Assembly (NCBI GenBank): GCA_028688815.1
Contig: JAQTXJ010000010.1
Coordinates: forward strand, 1 to 46,488
Direction: 5' to 3'
Source of the DNA: a bacterium
GTDB taxonomy: Bacteria > Hydrothermota > UBA3073 > JACQXS01 > JAQTXJ01
Length of the DNA stretch: 46,488 bases
Part shown: positions 41,984 to 46,488 of the stretch, piece after piece
How positions within the stretch are numbered: position 1 is the stretch's first letter
How the letters are laid out: each line of letters starts with the position of its first letter
Program-made: the position numbers and the translations under genes
The notes under the pieces: generated by a model
Database searches by the model: none
Seen by the model: only the letters and a program-made list of their open reading frames with translations
Told to the model about the DNA's origin: nothing

Positions 41984-42988
41984 TTATCTCTGCCTGCCGT
42001 TGTTTTTGGCAGGTGTGTCTCCAAAACTCCTCTCGTCGCCGGGTCTCTCTCTTCCCCAATTTCCGTCTTTATATTTTCTTCGTTCTCGCATTCCTTTTTC
42101 TCTGAGTCTTTCTTTTTCGCCTTCTTCGATTCGTTCGGCGCATCTCATTTTTGCGCTTCTTGCGCGGTGATTATTTTCGATTTCAAAATTCGTAGGCACG
42201 ACAGCTCTATGTGTAACTTCCCGTAATTCCTGTGAAGTCCTGAAGTATCTTTTTATGATACGGTCTTCGAGTGAATGATACGCAATGGTGCAGATTCTTC
42301 CTCTCGTTTTCAGCAGTTTTGTTGCATCTTCGAGGGCTTTGGAAAGGGAATTAAGTTCGTCGTTCATAAATATTCTCAAAGCCTGGAAAACTCTTCCGAG
42401 TGTTTTGCTTCTGCCTTTCCATGGGGTAATGCTCGCGATAATGTCTCTGAGTTCCATCGTAGTTTTGGGTTTACTTTCTATGACAAGTCTTGCGATACGG
42501 CGCGCGAGGTATTCTTCTCCGTATTCTTTGAGAATAAACTCGAGGTCATCGACTTTGAGTTTTTCCAGCATTTTATAGCAGGGGAGTCCGCTTTCTCGGT
42601 TAAAACGCATATCGATTGGAGAGTCGAACCTGTGGCTAAAGCCGCGGTCCGGGGTATCTATATGAAAACTGGAAAGTCCGAGGTCAAAAAGAATACCGTC
42701 TACTTTTTCGGGGATAATACTACCTATTTCTTTGAAGTTCGACCATAAGAAATTTATATTTGGGTTAAAAGATGTAAGATTTTTCTTTGCCAGTTCCATT
42801 GATTCGCAATCGGCGTCAATGGCATATATTTTTATATCCTTGCAAGCATTAAACAATGCAAGGGTATGTCCGCCCAACCCGAGAGTGCAATCAACATAAA
42901 CGCCCCCGGTTTTGGGTCTTAAAAACGCAACTACTTCTTTTTCAAGAACGGGTATATGCGTTCCTGGTGTTAATGTTTTTTCATCCAT
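41984..42988 (-). CDS. rsmH: 16S rRNA (cytosine-1402-N4) methyltransferase
   Basis: 334 aa. RsmH/MraW methylates C1402 in the decoding centre using SAM, and its gene regularly sits between mraZ and ftsL. Motifs: HIPVLEKEVVAFLRP, GGVYVDCTLGLGGHT (SAM loop), IYAIDADCESMELA, VDGILFDLGLSSFHIDTPDRGFSHRFDSPIDMRF, RVFQALRIFMNDEL and TIAYHSLEDRIIKRYF. The C-terminal tail from about residue 300 is arginine/glutamate-rich. Its final part (GDTPAKNNGRQR) lies over a CCTGCC...GGCAGG hairpin, so it may be repeat-derived. No Shine-Dalgarno sequence is seen. Confidence 0.96.
   Translation of the reverse strand: MDEKTLTPGTHIPVLEKEVVAFLRPKTGGVYVDCTLGLGGHTLALFNACKDIKIYAIDADCESMELAKKNLTSFNPNINFLWSNFKEIGSIIPEKVDGILFDLGLSSFHIDTPDRGFSHRFDSPIDMRFNRESGLPCYKMLEKLKVDDLEFILKEYGEEYLARRIARLVIESKPKTTMELRDIIASITPWKGRSKTLGRVFQALRIFMNDELNSLSKALEDATKLLKTRGRICTIAYHSLEDRIIKRYFRTSQELREVTHRAVVPTNFEIENNHRARSAKMRCAERIEEGEKERLREKGMRERRKYKDGNWGRERPGDERSFGDTPAKNNGRQR
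41993..42013. repeat. CCTGCC/GGCAGG hairpin at the rsmH 3' end
   Basis: CCTGCC (41993-41998), a 9-nt loop, GGCAGG (42008-42013), within the last codons of rsmH. A similar word occurs inside ftsA (29126-29143). Confidence 0.45.
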
Positions 42989-43008
42989 ATTTTTTAGTTG
43001 GACTTTCC

Positions 43009-43107
43009 CGCTTTGCTGGATTAGACCAACTTTAGAAACTCTTTCCGCCTCTGGCGGATTAGAGCTTCTTATCCTGCTTGCTGGATATCCAGCTCAACTG
43101 AACTTTC
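43009..43107. repeat. composite palindromic element between mraZ and rsmH
   Basis: Contains CCGCTTTGCTGGATTAG, then CTTTCCGCCTCTGGCGGATT (hairpin CCGCCTCTGGCGG), AGAGCTTCTTATCC, and TGCTTGCTGGATATCCAGC (TGGATATCCA palindrome). It is the longest copy of the hairpin family and fills half of the 205-bp gap between the two genes. The rest of the gap shows no gene. Confidence 0.6.
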
Positions 43108-43193
43108 TAAATCTAAAAATGCTTTTTCATATTGATTTTCTAAGCAGATTTCTCTGCTTTTTTATTGTTCCTTATTCGGATAAAAAGAGCAAA

Positions 43194-43625
43194 CTACAAA
43201 TTCAAGTCCGGCAGTCCCTTTATGTATGTTGGTTCTGCCTCGCCTTCGGCTTCATAAACTTTACTGTCCCATATTTCTATTCTATTAATTACTCCGATAA
43301 TAGTCACTTCTTTATTGATTCCGGCGAATTCCAGGAGATATTTCGGAACCATAATTCTGCCCTGGGAATCGAGTTTCACCTCGCGGGCATTTGCAGTAAA
43401 CCATCTCACCCCGCGACGGGTCATCGCATCACTTGTAGGATACTGACGAAGTTTTGACTCGACTTTGAGCCATTCATCAAGGGGATACAGAACAAGACAC
43501 TTATCAAACCACTTGGTCACCACAAAGCTCCCTTTGGCTTTTGTCGACAAACCTCTCCTAAAGTCAGCAGGGATGAACAATCTCCCCTTATCACCTAGGT
43601 TATATTCGTACTTACCTCTATACAC
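43194..43625 (-). CDS. mraZ: transcriptional regulator MraZ
   Basis: 143 aa, the standard length, consisting of two AbrB/SpoVT-like half domains: YEYNLGDKGRLFIPADFRRGL and REVKLDSQGRIMVPKYLLEFAGI, each with the DxxGR motif. MraZ is the DNA-binding autoregulator of the dcw operon and forms ring-shaped oligomers. The start codon is GTG (43623-43625). An array of AGTGG direct repeats with a 10-bp period lies immediately upstream and overlaps the position of the ribosome-binding site. This gene heads the long minus-strand transcription unit. Confidence 0.95.
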   Translation of the reverse strand: MYRGKYEYNLGDKGRLFIPADFRRGLSTKAKGSFVVTKWFDKCLVLYPLDEWLKVESKLRQYPTSDAMTRRGVRWFTANAREVKLDSQGRIMVPKYLLEFAGINKEVTIIGVINRIEIWDSKVYEAEGEAEPTYIKGLPDLNL

Positions 43626-43627
43626 CC

Positions 43628-43660
43628 TTACCCCACTTTAAACCACTTTTCACCACTTAT
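43628..43660 (-). promoter_or_regulatory. MraZ operator: AGTGG direct repeats with 10-bp spacing
   Basis: On the minus strand AAGTGG occurs three times, with its CCACT complement at 43633, 43643 and 43653, exactly one helical turn apart, and with degenerate flanking units (AGTGT upstream, GGGTG at the start codon). MraZ in other bacteria binds short direct repeats of the type TGGG or AAAGTG at about 10-bp spacing upstream of its own gene. The array covers the translation start region, so binding would repress the operon. Confidence 0.75.
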
Positions 43661-43662
43661 AC

Positions 43663-43695
43663 ACTATAACTGGTATAATAATTAGTGTTTGTCAA
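43663..43695 (-). promoter_or_regulatory. candidate promoter of the dcw operon
   Basis: TTGACA (complement 43690-43695) is a consensus -35. TATAGT (complement 43663-43668) is a good -10, but the spacer is 21 bp; CAAACA at complement 43686-43691 would be a better-spaced but weaker -35. Transcription would start just upstream of the MraZ repeats. Confidence 0.45.
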
Positions 43696-43754
43696 GTGGA
43701 AAAATGATGTTTCGCAAAAAAATATTTTGGGGACAAAAAAATGGGGAATTTTTA

Positions 43755-43870
43755 ACCGCGGATAAACGCAGAAAAATGCAGATAAAACAAGAAGTTTAGA
43801 GTAACAAAACGAACTCCGAAAAAAGAACAGAATTTTATCCACAAATGGACGCGAATGAACTCGAATTAAC
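43755..43870. repeat. CGGAT/CGCAGA-family degenerate intergenic repeat
   Basis: ACCGCGGATAAACGCAGAAA followed by AATGCAGATAAAAC and, near 43838, TTATCCACAAATGGACGCG. Similar words occur in the outer parts of the repeats at 43911 and 45530. Confidence 0.5.
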
Positions 43871-43910
43871 AAAAAAGCCTTAGGGTAAAAAACGAACTAC
43901 AAAATTATTA

Positions 43911-44059
43911 GCCACGGACAACAGAAACGGATTTCCACGGATAGAGAATAGTAATTTGATAGTATTTGGATTTTGAGCTTGATTTGGCATTTGAGTTTTG
44001 AAATTTGAACTTCTTATTTTTTTCCTGGAAATCTGCGTATATCTGCGTCCAAAAAATTT
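43911..44059. repeat. direct repeat copy A (95-bp identical core 43927-44021)
   Basis: The outer left arm is CCACGGACAACAGAAACGGA and the right arm carries ATCTGCGTATATCTGCGTCC. The two arms are imperfect inverse complements. The inner core, made of TTTGA/TTTGG-like words, is identical over 95 bp to 45546-45640. Confidence 0.85.
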
Positions 44060-44090
44060 CTGACCACTGGTCACTGGCCACTGATCACCA
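44060..44090. repeat. GACCACTG-family repeat next to copy A
   Basis: CTGACCACTGGTCACTGGCC followed by ACTGATCACC. It contains the palindrome TGACCACTGGTCA (44061-44073). Confidence 0.55.
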
Positions 44091-44160
44091 TGTACACTTT
44101 CTTTAATTTCCTGTCGTTTTGCCTATCTTCCGCCCGGACCAAAGATTTCCTTAAAAGCAC

Positions 44161-44191
44161 TTGACAATTAACCCAAAAAGATTCACATAAT
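44161..44191 (+). promoter_or_regulatory. promoter of the CAP-domain protein gene
   Basis: TTGACA at 44161-44166 and CATAAT at 44186-44191, with a spacer of 19 bp. The ribosome-binding site AAAAGGAG follows about 20 bp later, before ATG 44222. Confidence 0.55.
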
Positions 44192-44221
44192 ATTATTATT
44201 AAATTTAAAAAAGGAGACAAA

Positions 44222-45454
44222 ATGAGAAAACGTTTTTTGAGCTTATGTTTAGTTTTAAGCGCATCGTTATTATTTGCTAATGGCAACATCGGGAAAGCAT
44301 TTTTTAGTGGTCCTATGACCGGGGAAAATTCCTCCTCTATATGCGGGGAAAAAGAATCCATCGTTCCGACCGCCGACGAGATAAAGTTGGACAGTCTTGT
44401 AAACGCAGCAAGACAAAACCCGTCAAGTGTCGGATGGGGTTCGTATTCGGCAGTTCCGCCGTTAAAGGCAAACATAAACTTATGGAAAGCGAGTATTTTT
44501 CATTCCCAGGAAATGGTAGACAGCGGATACTTCAAGCATGATTCTTATCGTTCGGGCGGGACGGCTATGTATGAATCCTGCCGTGTCCGTATTATGACGA
44601 GATTTGCATACACTCCGGACCCCGGCGGCGGTATCGGAGAAAACATTGCCGGAAACTACACGGTTGAACTTGCGTTCCAGGCGTGGTTAACTTCCACGGG
44701 TCACAGGAACAACATTTTCAGCGCGAACTACACTGAACACGGAATCGGTATTGTTGACGGCGGACCTTATGGAAAGATGTTCACGCACGATTTCGGAAAA
44801 AGAAGCATCGTGTATGACCTTACTGCAGCGGTTGCGGATATTTCGTTTACTCCTAACAGCCCGCAGGTTGGCAACATAGTGCAGATTACGGCAGCAATTC
44901 ACGAACTGCAAAAGACTCATGCGTTCCCGGTAATCGTGGAGTTCTGGGACGGAAATCCGTCTGCGAGCGGGACATTAATCGGAACGGATAAAGTTGACGC
45001 GATAATCGGGTACAACAGCACGGAGAACGCTGTAGTTTCGTGGAACACGACAGGCAAAGAACCGGGTAGTCACGACATATGGGTAAAAATAGACCCTGCG
45101 AACAAATTCACGGAAACCAATGAAGGCAACAACAGCGCCTCGAAAAGCATATCTCTCGGGCAGGGGGCGGAAGAATCAAAAACAAATTCCAGGTTTAGTC
45201 TTTCGGTAGTTTCGGATAATGATATAAACATTTCTTATTCGTTGGACTTTACGGACAGGTGTTTGTTAAGGGTTTATGACTGCTGTGGGAATTTGGTGAC
45301 AACGTTAGTAAACGGAAAACAGGAAGCGGGTATTTATAAGGTAGACTGGAACAAGATGGATTTACGGGGAAAGAAAGTTCCCGCGGGGATATATTTCTGT
45401 AATCTCGTGGCCGGGAGCCGTGAACTGACGAAGAAAGTAATAGTGGTGAAGTAG
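44222..45454 (+). CDS. secreted CAP (SCP/YkwD-like) domain protein with CARDB and C-terminal sorting domain
   Basis: 410 aa. Signal peptide (MRKRFLSLCLVLSASLLFA); CAP domain about 55-185 with HSQEMVDSGYFKHDS, GGGIGENIAGNYT, AFQAWLTSTGHRNNIFSANY, TEHGIGIVDGG and a variant of the last CAP motif (MFTHDFG); CARDB-type Ig domain about 200-312 (PNSPQVGNIVQITAAIHELQ ... KFTETNEGNNSASKSI); C-terminal sorting domain about 325-410 (LLRVYDCCGNLVTTLVNG ... VPAGIYFCNLVAG ... KKVIVVK). Bacterial CAP proteins are secreted and their functions are mostly unknown. The ribosome-binding site AAAAGGAG lies close to the ATG. Codon use looks somewhat GC-richer than in neighbours. Confidence 0.9.
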   Translation: MRKRFLSLCLVLSASLLFANGNIGKAFFSGPMTGENSSSICGEKESIVPTADEIKLDSLVNAARQNPSSVGWGSYSAVPPLKANINLWKASIFHSQEMVDSGYFKHDSYRSGGTAMYESCRVRIMTRFAYTPDPGGGIGENIAGNYTVELAFQAWLTSTGHRNNIFSANYTEHGIGIVDGGPYGKMFTHDFGKRSIVYDLTAAVADISFTPNSPQVGNIVQITAAIHELQKTHAFPVIVEFWDGNPSASGTLIGTDKVDAIIGYNSTENAVVSWNTTGKEPGSHDIWVKIDPANKFTETNEGNNSASKSISLGQGAEESKTNSRFSLSVVSDNDINISYSLDFTDRCLLRVYDCCGNLVTTLVNGKQEAGIYKVDWNKMDLRGKKVPAGIYFCNLVAGSRELTKKVIVVK

Positions 45455-45745
45455 ACGGAACAACCTGTTTGAACGTTTGCATGTTTGATAGTTTGAACGT
45501 TAAAAAACAACGAAAAAAAAAGAAGTTTAGCCACGGATAACGGACACGGATTTCCACGGATAGAGAATAGTAATTTGATAGTATTTGGATTTTGAGCTTG
45601 ATTTGGCATTTGAGTTTTGAAATTTGAACTTCTTATTTTTATCCTGTTCATCTGCGAAAATCTGCGTCCAAAAAATTTTTGTCCACTGTCTACACTATTT
45701 TTTAATTGACTATCCGTTTACGCCCTATAAACTCCATTACGACAA
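45455..45745. other. intergenic repeat region between the CAP gene and the pseudoprotease gene
   Basis: 291 bp without a gene. GTTTGAACGTTTGCATGTTT and GTTTGAACGTT words (45468-45500) come first, then copy B of the direct repeat (45530-45679) and a GTCCACTGTCTACACT tract (45680-45696). A TTGACT at 45706-45711 with TATAAA at 45726-45731 (14-bp spacer) may be a weak promoter for the next gene. No terminator is evident. Confidence 0.6.
45530..45679. repeat. direct repeat copy B (95-bp identical core 45546-45640)
   Basis: The left arm is CCACGGATAACGGACACGGA and the right arm CATCTGCGAAAATCTGCGTC. GGACACGGATTTCCACGGAT and the reverse complement of the right arm (GACGCAGATTTTCGCAGATG) pair as an imperfect terminal inverted repeat. 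The core is identical to copy A, 1619 bp away, and in the same orientation. Confidence 0.85.
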
Positions 45746-46357
45746 ATGAAGAAGATTTTTCCTTTTCTAATAATATTCGTATGTATGATAAGTTTTTCGT
45801 GTGCGCGGTACGAAAGCAAGTTACTCGTGCATCAAACAAAATCATGCGTAGCGACGGTAGTTATATGTGATTCCGAAGGAAAGAAAATCAAACAGGGGAG
45901 CGGTTTTTTCATAGATGATTTGGGAGGGCTTGCGACTTCTGCCTATCTTATACGTGGCGCTTCAAAGATTCGGGTTTACGCAGGTGATACAAAAGGAAAG
46001 TTTTTAACTGCGCGGGTGATTAATCCTTATTTACGCAACGGCATATCGGTTTTGCAGTTACCCGGGAAATGGGGCACTTCTGTGAGGTTTGATTTTACTT
46101 ATATTCCGACTATCGGGGACAAAGTCGTGGCGATTGGGATGCGGGGAAATGGGCAAAGCGCGTCTGAAGGCGTGATAGTAGGTTTCAAGGATTTTCAAGG
46201 AAAGAAATACATTGAGTTCAGCGGGGTAGTATCCGAAGAAAGCACCGGCGCTCCGTTATTAAATATGGAAGGGAAAGTAATCGGGGTAGTTGATTGTGAA
46301 ATGAATTCTATTTCAAAATCAGAAAAATCCTCCTTCGCGTTGAAGTTCCATAAGTAA
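45746..46357 (+). CDS. exported trypsin-fold (HtrA-like) protein lacking the catalytic triad
   Basis: 203 aa. A hydrophobic N-terminus ending FVCMISFSCARYES could be a lipoprotein signal (C19), although the lipobox is not canonical. The remainder aligns by pattern with the protease domain of HtrA/S1C serine proteases: CVATVVICDSEGKKIKQGSGFFIDDLGGLATSAYLIRGA, NGISVLQLPG, VVAIGMRGNGQSASEGVIVG and SGVVSEESTGAPLLNMEGKVIGVVD. At the three catalytic positions, His is Tyr67 (TSAYLI where TNYHVI is expected), Asp is Gly99 (NGISVLQL) and Ser is Thr167 (ESTGAP where GNSGGP is expected). No PDZ domain follows. It is probably a binding or structural pseudoprotease in the periplasm. No ribosome-binding site is visible. 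Confidence 0.72.
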   Translation: MKKIFPFLIIFVCMISFSCARYESKLLVHQTKSCVATVVICDSEGKKIKQGSGFFIDDLGGLATSAYLIRGASKIRVYAGDTKGKFLTARVINPYLRNGISVLQLPGKWGTSVRFDFTYIPTIGDKVVAIGMRGNGQSASEGVIVGFKDFQGKKYIEFSGVVSEESTGAPLLNMEGKVIGVVDCEMNSISKSEKSSFALKFHK

Positions 46358-46488
46358 GTGATACGAAACAAAGAACAAAAATTCACAGAACAAAAAGGCG
46401 CTGAGCACGCAGAGAAAAAGGAACAAATAAAGCTTTAGAGTTAAAAAAGAGATAACCACAAAGAAGGAACAATAAAGAAACAGACAAC
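46358..46488. repeat. CACGCAGAG/CACAAAG-family intergenic repeats at the window end
   Basis: Words such as ACAGAACAAAAAGGCGCTGA, GCACGCAGAGAAAAAGG and AACCACAAAGAAGGAAC. No gene is seen up to the window edge. Confidence 0.45.

Larger units (their letters stand above)
43626..44221. other. divergent intergenic region between mraZ and the CAP-domain gene
   Basis: 596 bp. From left to right: the MraZ operator and dcw promoter (43628-43695); CGCGGATAAACGCAGA-type repeats (43755-43870); the first copy of the 95-bp-core repeat (43911-44059); GACCACTG repeats (44060-44090); and the promoter of the CAP gene (44161-44191). A minus-strand frame across 43880-44074 is simply the translation of the repeat and is not called a gene. 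Confidence 0.7.

Noticed and set aside
14364-43625. The minus-strand run as one single transcript
   Set aside because: All genes are co-directional and mostly closely spaced, but a good internal promoter lies at 27311-27339, and hairpin-bearing gaps occur, so several units are more likely.
43880-44074. Minus-strand open frames at 43880-44074 and 45334-45651 that share a peptide of about 30 residues (SSNFKTQMPNQAQNPNTIK and following)
   Set aside because: The shared peptide is just the translation of the 95-bp repeat core. The frames have no ribosome-binding site, and the second one overlaps the CAP gene on the other strand.
43755-44090. CRISPR array suspected from the repeated words
   Set aside because: Repeat units are not constant in length, are not separated by uniform unique spacers, and no cas genes are present.

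Overview
The window looks like a chromosomal segment from an AT-rich, diderm, probably anaerobic and uncultured bacterium. Four secreted proteins end in a C-terminal domain of the 'YPNP ... GxYF ... K(K)xxxxK' type (type IX-like/FlgD-like sorting domain). Together with an acetate kinase / butyrate kinase / phosphate butyryltransferase cassette and a DUF1464 protein, this points to the FCB side of the tree (WOR-3/Stahlbacteria-like candidate phyla). That placement is inference; no rRNA or phylogenetic marker was compared. No tRNA, rRNA, CRISPR array, transposase or phage gene was recognised.

Layout. 1-614: 3' part of a YggS-type PLP-binding protein (+). 779-4165: ackA-buk-ptb (+), an acyl-CoA to acid plus ATP module, closed by a strong bidirectional terminator (4185-4222). 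4246-9474: two secreted proteins (-), a kelch/galactose-oxidase-like protein and a subtilisin-like protease. 9617-10831: mtaB (-). 11144-14052: rpsO-pnp-apt (+); pnp carries an in-frame UAA between its catalytic core and its KH/S1 part. 14364-43625: about 29 kb with every gene on the minus strand. Read in transcription order this run starts with mraZ and a complete division and cell-wall (dcw) cluster: mraZ, rsmH, ftsL, ftsI, murE, murF, mraY, murD, ftsW, murG, murC, ftsA, ftsZ. It continues with a DUF5683-like membrane protein, an Omp28-like lipoprotein, a secreted beta-propeller, ruvB, a phosphohexomutase, a ZIP transporter, a transketolase C-terminal subunit, an FtsE-like ATPase, a radical SAM/SPASM protein, a DUF1464 protein, ftsX, coaX and a MATE exporter. 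44222-46357: two exported proteins (+), a CAP-domain protein and a trypsin-fold pseudoprotease, separated by intergenic repeats.

Main discovery. The Omp28-like lipoprotein gene (complement 26009-26788) contains an in-frame UGA exactly where the first cysteine of the thioredoxin-like CxxC motif should be, giving U-P-S-C. The bases directly after the UGA fold into a 40-nt stem-loop with the geometry of a bacterial SECIS element. I read it as an extracytoplasmic selenoprotein of a family I do not know to be described as one.

Second theme. Several families of short dispersed repeats fill the gaps between genes: palindromic hairpins, CACGGAT/CTGCGT motifs, CACGAAG motifs, GACCACTG motifs, and a 95-bp core present twice without a mismatch. 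They also appear to reach into genes. One hairpin is read in frame inside a secreted protein, another lies in ftsA, and the last codons of the radical SAM gene, ftsW, murE, ftsL and rsmH lie in repeat sequence.
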